A stretch of DNA of 64,000 nucleotides from Trichomonas tenax. Lineage: Eukaryota; Parabasalia; Trichomonadida; Trichomonadidae. The stretch covers positions 1 to 64,000 of the forward strand of contig JALKBU010000079.1 of NCBI GenBank assembly GCA_023091735.1, written 5' to 3'. Below, piece by piece: positions 1 to 9,300 of the stretch (positions are counted from its first letter, which is position 1; each line of letters starts with the position of its first letter). The notes under the pieces are model-generated. The model was not told where the DNA came from, searched no databases, and worked only from the letters and a program-made list of their open reading frames with translations. The translations under genes and the position numbers were made by a program.

Positions 1-294
1 TTCTTTAACCCATTCAGGATTTAATCCACGAAAACCCCTACGGGGTTCAGAGCCTTTAGGCTCACCTAAACGGACTGAAATCTCAGATGTATTTGTGTTT
101 TCATGACTCGAAGAGTCTGAACCCAAAAGGTTCTTAGGTAATTTGTCATTTATTTTATCATTTTTTATGACTCGAAGAGTCGGAACCCGAAGGGTTCTTA
201 CATTTTCTTTAGATTTATTTAAAAAATCATATTCATTTAATTGCTTAATTCCCCATTTCTTCATAAGTTCAGGCGAAACGATTGCCATATACAT
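1..294 (-). CDS. Unrecognised protein, 5' part of gene, runs off the window edge
   Basis: An open frame starts at ATG 294 (a second in-frame ATG lies at 288) and stays open to base 1, giving 98 codons with no stop. The N-terminus reads MYMAIVSPELMKKWGI and is followed by a Lys/Asn-rich stretch. I do not recognise the family. The body of the frame is interrupted by three double-hairpin DNA units (33-63, 105-133, 169-197). They are translated in different frames (for example RTLRVPTLRV in one and GSDSSS in another) yet never break the reading frame. This could be a host gene or a gene of a large mobile element such as a Maverick; nothing visible decides between them. That the frame is coding is moderately likely; the function is unknown. 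Confidence 0.5.
   Translation of the reverse strand, partial: MYMAIVSPELMKKWGIKQLNEYDFLNKSKENVRTLRVPTLRVIKNDKINDKLPKNLLGSDSSSHENTNTSEISVRLGEPKGSEPRRGFRGLNPEWVKE
33..63. repeat. Double-hairpin unit 3
   Basis: Two adjacent short palindromes: AACCCC-TAC-GGGGTT (33-47), then GAGCC-TTTA-GGCTC (50-63). It has the same architecture as the units at 105-133 and 169-197 but a different arm sequence, so the structure is kept while the bases change. Confidence 0.75.
105..133. repeat. Double-hairpin unit 2
   Basis: GACTC-GAA-GAGTC (105-117) followed after one base by GAACCCAAAAGGTTC (119-133, slightly imperfect). It is nearly the same sequence as the unit at 169-197, 64 bp away. Confidence 0.8.
169..197. 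repeat. Double-hairpin unit 1
   Basis: GACTC-GAA-GAGTC (169-181) followed after one base by GAACCC-GAA-GGGTTC (183-197). Both hairpins have perfect arms and a GAA loop (TTC on the other strand). Confidence 0.85.
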
Positions 295-1309
295 AGTCCC
301 TTTTATCCAAAATAAAAAATTAAATTATTTTAAAAATTAACTTAAAAATTAGTTGCTCGGAATTACAATATAAATATATATGATGGAATACATCCTTTAT
401 ATTTAGAATGACAAGTAACCCCCATCATATACTACTCTTGAAGCCAAAAAAAGCCACAAAAATAAAATCAACACGAAATAAGTACTAAATATAAATCTAT
501 TTGATGTAGCTATTCATATCTAAATAAAATCAAATAATTTTATGATTATAATTGTTGACCCCTGACATGTAAAATGTCAAGTTGTCAAATTGATAAATTA
601 TAACATCAAAGAAATGCAATAAAATATGTAGTGCTTAACATATATAAGTATCAATAATCACATATCCTTATATATCTGTATCACCTAATAAGATTATATA
701 TATGTATAATAAGTATGATTGCAGGATATCAGAACTAATTCTATTTATCGATAAACTTTTGATGCATATCTCATAGTCTGGATTGTGCACAATATACATA
801 TTATTAGTAGAGTTTTCGGCTTGAGTCTATAAGTCATCGCTATAAAAACTTTTCTAAAGCGATTCTTTTATATACATATATATAATTTCTCTGGATTTAA
901 TATTTCCTTATGTGACTTCAATACTATTATATACAAAGGCATTAGAAATCAAAGAACTATTTAAAAATATATGTTATCGCTAAATAATATCCGAAAATTA
1001 GAATTCATTCCAAAAATGTAATATTTTAACCTAAAACATTAAAAGTATTGTTTTATATAAGCCATAAAATAAGAATAGCTAATTAGAATATGCTAGAAAG
1101 TTGTAGATCACGAGAAAACTATTTTTTAGTCCCAAAATTCCTGGTCTTAAAATTTTGATTTTTTGTGAAAAAAACTTCAAATTTTACCCAAAATATATTT
1201 GAAAAAGTGGAGCTACAGGAAATTTATATAAAAATATAAAAGTGACAACCTTTTTACATAATAAAAATACGACGGTTTTTGTAAACATTTTTTATATATA
1301 TATATACAG
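295..1309. other. Gene-free AT-rich spacer
   Basis: I see no coding frame. A cluster of TGACA/TTTACA half-sites at 552-590 contains a full TGACATGTAAA (563-573). An AAAAGTGACA box lies at about 1238, 70 bp before the next gene. The rest is AT-rich, with TA runs directly before ATG 1310. Confidence 0.6.
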
Positions 1310-2077
1310 ATGTCGAACTTTAAGATACCATCCCACGAAGACATCCAAACCGTTCTTGACTACATCAAGATCATTCTCCCATCTCCAATCCTCATCTTCT
1401 CCATCGTCTGCTTCGTCAGAATGAACGAAGTCCAGAAGACATTTACATTATTGACAATTCTCCTTTCCATCTACCACGGCGTTAACATCTATGAGGCTAT
1501 CAACGGCTCCAAGATGAACACAGATCCAATTTACAAGAGAATTTGGCTCTCCTTCGACCTTCACCTCTTAGTTTTCATCTTCGCTGTTAGGATCTCTGGC
1601 TTCCGTCCAATCCTCTTCTTCGTCGATATCATCGTCGTCGAATTCTTGAACTTCATCAAAGTTATCCACGACTATCTTGCTCCACGCCTCCAGGACGTCA
1701 AGGAGCCAATCCAGAACTTCTGCAAGGCTTGCCTCAAGAATGAGTTGATCAAGAAGTGCCGGTCTGTCATGGAGATCGTTCTTATCCCATACTTCTTCTT
1801 CGCTAGCCTCTTCACATTAAGATCCGAGGTCTTCATTGCCTTCCTCTTCTATTTCTTAGGCTATGCCGCCTTCATGCTCGTCTACGATTACTATCACATG
1901 TGGGTATGGCACGAGCTTCGTGAGGCACTCATCAAGGCTGTTTGCAAGTACATCCCAGACAACCAGGACAAGATTCTCAACATCCTTGACAACTTCAAGC
2001 AGGTTCCAGATTATGTTAGAAAGGTTTATCCAATCCCAGCTAACTTCGTTGACACAGTTAAGCTTCATATGGAATAA
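1310..2077 (+). CDS. TMEM33/Pom33-like ER or nuclear-pore-associated membrane protein
   Basis: The protein has 255 aa and starts at ATG 1310. Several hydrophobic segments are visible: about 20-40, 44-58, 78-108 and a paired block at about 155-190, followed by a polar amphipathic C-terminal part (about 195-255). This layout, and the RSEVFIAFLFYFLGYAAF segment followed by a charged helix, resemble the TMEM33/Pom33 family, whose members shape the ER and associate with nuclear pores; the similarity is weak by eye. Codon use is strongly biased to C-ending codons plus CCA and ACA, as in eS7 and GluRS of this window, suggesting high expression. The stop codon overlaps TAAA, the trichomonad poly(A) signal. 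The alternative is an unrelated lineage-specific multispan protein. Confidence 0.6.
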   Translation: MSNFKIPSHEDIQTVLDYIKIILPSPILIFSIVCFVRMNEVQKTFTLLTILLSIYHGVNIYEAINGSKMNTDPIYKRIWLSFDLHLLVFIFAVRISGFRPILFFVDIIVVEFLNFIKVIHDYLAPRLQDVKEPIQNFCKACLKNELIKKCRSVMEIVLIPYFFFASLFTLRSEVFIAFLFYFLGYAAFMLVYDYYHMWVWHELREALIKAVCKYIPDNQDKILNILDNFKQVPDYVRKVYPIPANFVDTVKLHME

Positions 2078-2213
2078 ACAAACCGATGTGCCTGTTGAAT
2101 TTATCTATTATTAAACAAATTTACAAAACTTCAATATTAATGGCAAACACATGCTATATTCATTCCTTAATAGACAGCAGCTAACCATGCGATCAAATTT
2201 TGGCTCGCTTTTG

Positions 2214-3602
2214 TTAATTTATTTGTGATATTAATGAGATTAACACAGAAGCTTCATCAACACCATTGCTATCCAATTCCTTGAGTACATCCATGAGATC
2301 TTCACCGAATAATTCAAGAACCGACTTCTTTGTTCCAATACTTGAATTAGAATTTAAAACTTTCATCAATGACATACAAAAGTACTTTTGCAGGTCATTG
2401 GCTTGAGAAACCACATTTAGAACATCATCAATTTTTTCATTCTGTGATAATTCATTCAAAAACTCAATTTCTCCTTGATATATGAATGCTAAAAACAATC
2501 TTATTATATCTACTTTCATTCTGTAATCACATGGATCCATCAAATGAATAAGAATTGTTGTCATATTTTGGGATATTTCATGAGTGATTTCCTGATTGTC
2601 AACACACAGATTATTTAGTAATTTGAGGCAGAACACAGCTTGTGGGTCAAATGGTTGTTCGCTGAATATGTTGATTATTCTTTGAATTGGAATTGATTTG
2701 ATTAATGCTTGATATTCACTGCTTTCACTTGATAAAACATTAGACATATTCACGTTTATCTGGATGATATACTTCCAATACATTGCATTTCTTGGATCAT
2801 CTAAAAGCAAATGAAAATTGTTCATCATTCCTGTGTTGATCACTGACTTTGAGTAAAATTCTGACCTCGATATCATGTTCACAAATACTTCTAGAATAAC
2901 CTGAATGAGCTCAGAATTTTGGAAAATATTTTGAATTAACTTCGTCAATAGTTCAAAATAATAAGCGACAATGTACTTAAACAGCTGTTGATCTATTGGT
3001 AATCTTATTAAGACTTGCAAGAAGTGAAGAAAATGTTTCATAGTTAGCAAACGTATTGGATAAATTGTATTAACTTTCTCGAATAATGCTTCAACACACT
3101 GTGAACTAATGAATACTTGAAGTGTTTCATGATTTTGAATTAAGATTCCAATCAATCTTAATATATTTTCGAAGTTTTGTATTTCGGTTATATTAATACA
3201 TTGAAGACAGAAAGTAAACACTTCGCTATCAATGAATTGAGAATGAAAATTTTGATCTTTTGCTAATATTTGTAATAAGATCCATGCATTCTTAAGCAAA
3301 TCAATATGCAGCTGCTCTTTGTTATCAATGACATATATAGCGTTGATGATTTCAAATAAATTTCGAATTATGATATCAGATTCAATATAATTCGATAAAT
3401 TCTGTATGTCAATGATACGAGTAATGAGATCTTCAAGAACCTTCAAGCAATTTATATGATCACCGTTTGAATATGTTGTGAAAAATAAAATAAAATGGTT
3501 TTGAATAGAACAATCAAAGCCAGAATCTGCATTTGGAGTTTCTATTTCTTTTTCATTCAATGACTTTCTTATTTCCCTTGAAGATCTAAAATGTTTCGAC
3601 AT
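2214..3602 (-). CDS. ARM/HEAT-like alpha-helical repeat protein
   Basis: The protein has 462 aa and starts at ATG 3602. No named family is recognised. It is Leu/Ile/Phe-rich, with regularly spaced amphipathic helices throughout (for example LLKNAWILLQILAKDQ and ILEVFVNMISRS), typical of divergent armadillo-type solenoids that act as protein-binding scaffolds. A short charged Ser-rich N-terminus (about 1-25) precedes the solenoid. A protein of similar design lies at 40154-41416. The gene is divergent from the one at 3690 with only 87 bp between the two ATGs, so the two promoters must share that spacer. It is confidently coding; molecular role unknown. Confidence 0.8.
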   Translation of the reverse strand: MSKHFRSSREIRKSLNEKEIETPNADSGFDCSIQNHFILFFTTYSNGDHINCLKVLEDLITRIIDIQNLSNYIESDIIIRNLFEIINAIYVIDNKEQLHIDLLKNAWILLQILAKDQNFHSQFIDSEVFTFCLQCINITEIQNFENILRLIGILIQNHETLQVFISSQCVEALFEKVNTIYPIRLLTMKHFLHFLQVLIRLPIDQQLFKYIVAYYFELLTKLIQNIFQNSELIQVILEVFVNMISRSEFYSKSVINTGMMNNFHLLLDDPRNAMYWKYIIQINVNMSNVLSSESSEYQALIKSIPIQRIINIFSEQPFDPQAVFCLKLLNNLCVDNQEITHEISQNMTTILIHLMDPCDYRMKVDIIRLFLAFIYQGEIEFLNELSQNEKIDDVLNVVSQANDLQKYFCMSLMKVLNSNSSIGTKKSVLELFGEDLMDVLKELDSNGVDEASVLISLISQIN

Positions 3603-3689
3603 ATTTTAATTCATCCCCTGTATATTTTTATATGACCCTCTATAATAAAACCTTGTTTATTTATGCAAAACCCTACTATATTATATTAA

Positions 3690-5597
3690 ATGACTTCAGA
3701 AGCAATTATGATTAATCTTGTCACTTCTTCTGAAGATGAATCGGATAAAAACAAATCAGAAAATTTATTTCACGAAGTTTTGGACAGTCTTTTATACAGC
3801 AAAGAGTATTTATTTCCCCAAGTTGGAACTACCGTTTTTACAAGCTTCGAAAATGCACTTCTCTCAGTAATTTTGGAAAATAAAGACAGATATAATACGA
3901 TTTCGTTTGATGATCTCGTTAAAAAATCAATTGGAACTTGGTACATCGATTTCAACCTAAATTATAGACAGATTACACCACAGGTACTCAAGATAGAGCT
4001 ATCTAAGAAATCTTTTGGTAAATTTAACTTCATTCATTATTCAAAAAATGATGTTTCAACAGAATTACTGAAAATCCCAAATCATTTTTACTTCAAATAC
4101 ACTGCAAATCATAATTCACTATCCTCAATTATAAATTACAATTTAGATATTTATAATGAAAAATATATCAATCAATCGTTCACTGTTTTCTGCAATGATC
4201 TATATGGAAAGTATTTCAATGATGGCTTGCTATCTAGTAGTCCAGTTACAGTCCAATTTAAATCGATTATTCGATATTTAATTTCATTGACATCAAATTA
4301 TGATATCAATAAGAATAATATAGAGAAAGTGGTCAAAAACACCAAAGTATACAATAATGAAGACTTTCAGGAACTTTATGATCTCGTTTACAATTATAAT
4401 CGATTAGAACCAATGTATTATGTTGATTTGATGAATTTGGCGCATAATTATTCACTCTATCTTGAAATAATTGATCCAGAAGAGTTCAAGAAGATGTTCT
4501 TAGCACAGGAGAATACATATCAATATCAGAATTACATTGGTTTCAAGAGAACACTTTCGAATTTGTTTGCAAGTAGACTCGAAGCATTTCATCCCGAACT
4601 CGATCCAAAGATCGTGAAAAACTTTCCAAGATATTCTCGCAATGATATACCAGATATCAAAGCAAAGTTGAATCGCGAAGATGTCACTGATCTCATAAAT
4701 AATCCAGCAATTTATCATTATGAAAATGAAAGATATTTGATTGTTCCTGATCAGTTCTTCATTTGTTCATATGGATCTTTGTTCCTGAATAGCTTTAGTG
4801 TTGAGATTACAAAGCAAATGCTTGAAACTGGGAATTACGAATTAGACAAAGCTTTCATTAAAAATTGCAGTAATCTTGTTATTCCACAAGATTTCAAGAC
4901 TTTGAGTCATGTTAAAAACATAAGCCACGACAAAATATATGAATTTCTTATGGGAAGAATGACAGTCGATGATGAAGTTGAAGACTTCGAAAATGACCAA
5001 GAAGATGAATCTGAGGGTGAAGAATATCAACCTCCATCACCGCAATCATACAGAATTATTTATTTCGAAGAAGAAGAGGAGGAGCTCGTTGACTATTCCG
5101 AATACAGCGATACACCATCAAATAAAAAGAATAAATCGAAGAAGAAAAAGGATAAAAAGGGCGAAAAATCAAAGAAGAATAAAAAAGAACAAAAGGAAGA
5201 AAATCGTTTACCACTTAATTTCATGGGGAGAGTATTCCAAGAACCGGCTCAAGAATCTTCTGATGATGGTTGGGAAGATCTCATGGTTGTTGAGTCGCCA
5301 GAGCAAAAGCTTTCAAATCTTTTTGGAAAACATGTTGATCAAAAGAAATCAGTTGAGTTAACTATTATCAATAAACGAAAACCTAAGAAGAAAGACGATG
5401 GTGAAGTTGAAGGAGATACACAAAAGCCAAAACCAAGTCTAATCGAAGCGCTGAAAATACTCAAAGAAAGCCGTCGATTTACAATAGATTGGGCAATCAA
5501 ACGTCTATATCCAAACTACGGACAAAACATGGAAATAGAAAGATTCATCAAGGAAATATGGAAAGCTTTGGGATCCATTGATACCCAGAAAAAGTGA
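3690..5597 (+). CDS. Hypothetical protein with acidic and lysine-rich C-terminal region
   Basis: The protein has 635 aa from ATG 3690. Residues about 1-425 form an apparently folded, Asn/Tyr/Phe-rich part that I cannot assign. From about 430 the chain becomes highly acidic (DDEVEDFENDQEDESEGEE, EEEEEE), then turns Lys-rich (SKKKKDKKGEKSKKNKKEQ, about 480-510), then acidic again with a Trp (SSDDGWEDL). It ends in a short possibly helical segment (about 580-635: LIEALKILKESRRFTIDWAIKRLYP). Alternating charge blocks of this kind are common in nucleolar, chromatin or RNA-associated proteins, but that is inference only. It is divergently paired with the ARM-like gene. Confidence 0.8.
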   Translation: MTSEAIMINLVTSSEDESDKNKSENLFHEVLDSLLYSKEYLFPQVGTTVFTSFENALLSVILENKDRYNTISFDDLVKKSIGTWYIDFNLNYRQITPQVLKIELSKKSFGKFNFIHYSKNDVSTELLKIPNHFYFKYTANHNSLSSIINYNLDIYNEKYINQSFTVFCNDLYGKYFNDGLLSSSPVTVQFKSIIRYLISLTSNYDINKNNIEKVVKNTKVYNNEDFQELYDLVYNYNRLEPMYYVDLMNLAHNYSLYLEIIDPEEFKKMFLAQENTYQYQNYIGFKRTLSNLFASRLEAFHPELDPKIVKNFPRYSRNDIPDIKAKLNREDVTDLINNPAIYHYENERYLIVPDQFFICSYGSLFLNSFSVEITKQMLETGNYELDKAFIKNCSNLVIPQDFKTLSHVKNISHDKIYEFLMGRMTVDDEVEDFENDQEDESEGEEYQPPSPQSYRIIYFEEEEEELVDYSEYSDTPSNKKNKSKKKKDKKGEKSKKNKKEQKEENRLPLNFMGRVFQEPAQESSDDGWEDLMVVESPEQKLSNLFGKHVDQKKSVELTIINKRKPKKKDDGEVEGDTQKPKPSLIEALKILKESRRFTIDWAIKRLYPNYGQNMEIERFIKEIWKALGSIDTQKK

Positions 5598-5741
5598 ACA
5601 TGTTTATTATATTTTATTATATTTTATTAAATTCTTTTGTTATATTATTATCTATAATTTGTTGCCCTGCGCTTTCATTCTCTTCATGATGAAATACTAT
5701 TAATAGCTTTGAATTTGATTCGATCAAAAAACTGGACGCTT

Positions 5742-6099
5742 TTTGCCACGGCGTCTCAGGGCGTCCCCGCTGTAAACCATTCAATTTTGAATGGTTTATG
5801 GCTTTCCTGACAACATTTTTTTGACGTTTCAGGTCCCTAAATGAACGACAAATGAGGAAAATTTTCGATGTGTTTTCGGGCGCGCAGCCCCCGCCTATTA
5901 AAGATGAGAGTTGGCGAAGCTTAACAGCATTTGTACGAAGCACAATCATTGAAGAAAGCACTTCTTGTTGGTTTTTTTTGTCGGGGACGCAGAAGTTTAT
6001 TTGGATACGCAAAGTCTTGAAAAAAATCCGTCGTGGACGCCATAAACCATTCAATTTTGAATGGTTTACAGCGGGGATGCCCTAAGACGCCGTGGCAAA
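5742..6099. mobile_element. MITE with about 58-bp terminal inverted repeats
   Basis: The left end (TTTGCCACGGCGTCTCAGGG, then CGTCCCCGCTGTAAACCATT) and the reverse complement of the right end (TTTGCCACGGCGTCTTAGGG, then CATCCCCGCTGTAAACCATT) match over about 58 bp with only a few changes. Each arm also contains its own palindrome, AAACCATTCA...TGAATGGTTT (about 5774-5798 and 6043-6068), so the ends can fold in two ways. The inside (about 240 bp) has no convincing gene; short open frames across it are chance products of the repeats. I see no clear target-site duplication. It is locally more GC-rich than its surroundings. It lies between the genes ending at 5597 and starting at 6328 and breaks neither. 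Confidence 0.85.
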
Positions 6100-6327
6100 C
6101 CAACACCAAAAACTTGCTTTTTCATCTCCACATGCTTAATTCAATTAATTTTTATGTAAAGTGATCTCCAAAATAAGGATGGATTGTAATGTACTAAAAT
6201 TATTTTGCTTGTAACAGTCGTTTTAATTCTTTGGTCATGCTTTGGAAAAAAGTTGAACTCAATTTTTTTTTCAAAAACGAGGGAGTGACACCAAAATATT
6301 TTTGACATTTTGTTTGTAAATTGTCAG

Positions 6328-9300
6328 ATGTCAGCAAATTTTAAGCCACAATTTAAGACGACAATTTTAACATTTTTCTTCGTATTTTCGAGTTCTGCAA
6401 TCAAACTATCGCACATAAATGCATTGCTGCCGTTCAGGAGAGATAATACTGCAGTTATGCCGTTTTTTATACTTTCAAATTTGGAAAATTCATGCGTGAA
6501 TTGGTCATCTTCGAACCCATCGATAATTAAGGTATCACCAATATACGAAAACGGGAAATGCTCTAAGTCTGCGAATATAGAAGTGCTCTATATCGGAATG
6601 AATCGAATGAACACTTTAGTTTTCGCAGAATCAGAGGATGGACAGCGACAATCATGCAATGTTTACACAGATGAGATCAAACAAATAGAAATTCTCACAT
6701 CAACACGTACGATTTACGTTGATACTTTGCCTCAAATTATCTCAATTCAAGGATTCGACGGAAAACAGAACATTTTCACATCCATTGGACACGAAGCGAA
6801 CTGGTTATATGACACAAAGTACTTTTTACTCGATAAATCATCGACACCTAAAAATCCATTAAATCCGACATTATCACTCAAAGGAATATCAGTAGGCAAA
6901 TCAACGATACAAACAAAACTTAATAATTTAGTTGCTACAGCTGAAATCGCGATTGTTGAGCAAATCAATCTTTTTCCTCCAAATTATATTCGTGTTTTGC
7001 CTGATATTGACTTACCATTCAAATTATGCACAACTTATACTACCGTTGCATCACAATGCAAGCAAATAAAGAGAAATTCGAATTTTGTTTTTAAATCATC
7101 GGATAATTCGATAATAACAATAAATAACGATGGAAAATCACATACACACGCAATAGGTGTTGCTTCTATCACAGCCAGTGATGTTCTTTCCGATGATAAT
7201 TCTGCGACAACAGTTGTTAATGTCACTCTTCCTTATTCAGGATTCCAGAAGAAACAATATATTTTACAAGGCACAGAACCAGTTTTTAATCCTAAAGTTT
7301 TCGATGAATACGGAGCAGAGATATATGGAGCTGATCAAATCAAGTGGACAATTGAAGGAGATTGGACGCAATTGGGAGAAAATATTATTACGTTTAGATA
7401 TTTCACGTTTTCATTTACAGTTGTTGTTGTCGTTTGCTCACCGATATCAATTAATCCGCAGCTTATTGTTCTTCCTCCACAATCAGAATGGTTTACATAC
7501 GAACTCACTGGCGGAAGTGGTTTCTTCAATATTTCTATTTTAGACAAAAATCTTGCTGATGTAGGAAATCGTCAAATCAAATCTTTTGCAGCTATTGGTG
7601 AAACAAAGCTTGTTGCCGTTGATCAAATGATAGAAGGATTAAAGGAGGAGGCAACTGTATTGGTATCTCATGTTAAAAGCGCATATATTTTGATGCATAA
7701 AAGAGAACTTTATGTCGGTGATGCATTTGAACCTCAATGTAAATTCACAAGTGAATCTGGTCATAATTATTCAGTTCCTCTTCAATATGAAGCGATTTCA
7801 ACGAATGTTTTAATAATTGATCATCAGATGATTGCAAAATCACCAGGTTTTGCAGGAATTTACTGTTCGTCGAGAAATGCGAAAACACAAGAAATTTTAG
7901 TTTCTGTTATAAATCCACTCGAATATGAAGTTCGAGGCAGAGCTTCTCCTAATTCACATATACCATTGCATTACACGGGAGGTCCATTGAAGTGGGAAGG
8001 ACAAAGCCCTCCAGATGTTAAAATAGAATGTGGTGATGCTGAAGCTTCAGTTTCACGTCACTTTTTCTCACTTGCTCGTGAATTTTCAGGAAATTGCACT
8101 TTAAAGATTGCCAACAAAGTCACGAATTTGAATCCAATTCCATTGCAGACATCAGTTTCATTTGAAATGGAAGTATCGAAGTTCAGTTATTTGAGAATAT
8201 TTCCAGTGGATCCTTCATCGAATGCATCAGAGATTTGCAATCTTGTTCCAAGTAATCTCATAATCTCAAATGAAGTTAAGAATGTTTACAGAGTAATTCC
8301 AAATCACGTTATTTCATTTAATATTTTCTGTTTTGATTCGAGAGATAACATCATCAACTATTATTCCGCAAATACTATAACGTTTACAGCTGATGATTCA
8401 TTCATTGAAAGAGCATTAATCGATGAAGATATAGGAAATTCAGTTTACAAGACAAAAGTTACAAAAACAATTGAAGTTCTTGCTCATACTAATAATGCAA
8501 TTGATAGTTCAATCAGCATTCGCGCAATAGAACCAATAGTTGTTGAATCATCGAAAATGGTTTATTACTCGAAGGGAATGATAACAGAGTTTGCTGTGAC
8601 AGGCGGAAGTGGACATTTCAAAGTTATGGGACAGTCAGCACAGATATTCGACAATGGATCTCTTATAGTAAGACCACCGACTGTTGGTCGCTTCGAATAT
8701 GTTATAACAGATGTATGCACTGATGCTTTACCTGTCAAAACTTATCTCGATATTGTTACTATTGATCATTTAGAGATCGATTGCCCAAGAAAAGTTATTG
8801 TTAACAGCGAAGTTATTATCACTGTTAATGCATATACAATCACAGGAAGATTAATACCTGAATCGAGTTTAGAGAGTACAAACATAGAACTTTTGGATCC
8901 TAAATATGTTGAGAGAATATCATTCAATAAATGGTTATATAAACCAGACACACTTGGAGATAAAGAGGCAACAGCTACAGCAAAAGGATGTTCAAAAGTA
9001 TCAAAGATAATCACTGTCGTTGATCCAATCGTTGTCAATTCAACATATGTTGTTATGCTTCCTCAGGATATTGTTGAAATATCTCTCATTTCAACTAATT
9101 TTGATGTAACATTAGTTTCCGACGATAACAGCATTGCAAGAGTTTTTGGATTTTCAATTGTTGGAGTTTCACCAGGAAACACAACTGTTAGAGCAATCAT
9201 TCCTGATGAGCCGACATTTCCACCAGCAATCGTTCACGTTAGAGTTCTCAGACCTATTGAATTGATTATCGAAAGAAGTTCTGATGTTGTTATTGCAGGA

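Noticed and set aside
5852..6109. Open frames across the MITE
   Set aside because: They run through the inverted repeats on both strands and mirror each other, so they are by-products of the repeat structure.
6310..6327. Upstream extension of gp210 from TTG
   Set aside because: ATG 6328 is the first ATG and places the signal peptide correctly; the six upstream codons lie in promoter-like TGACA-containing sequence.
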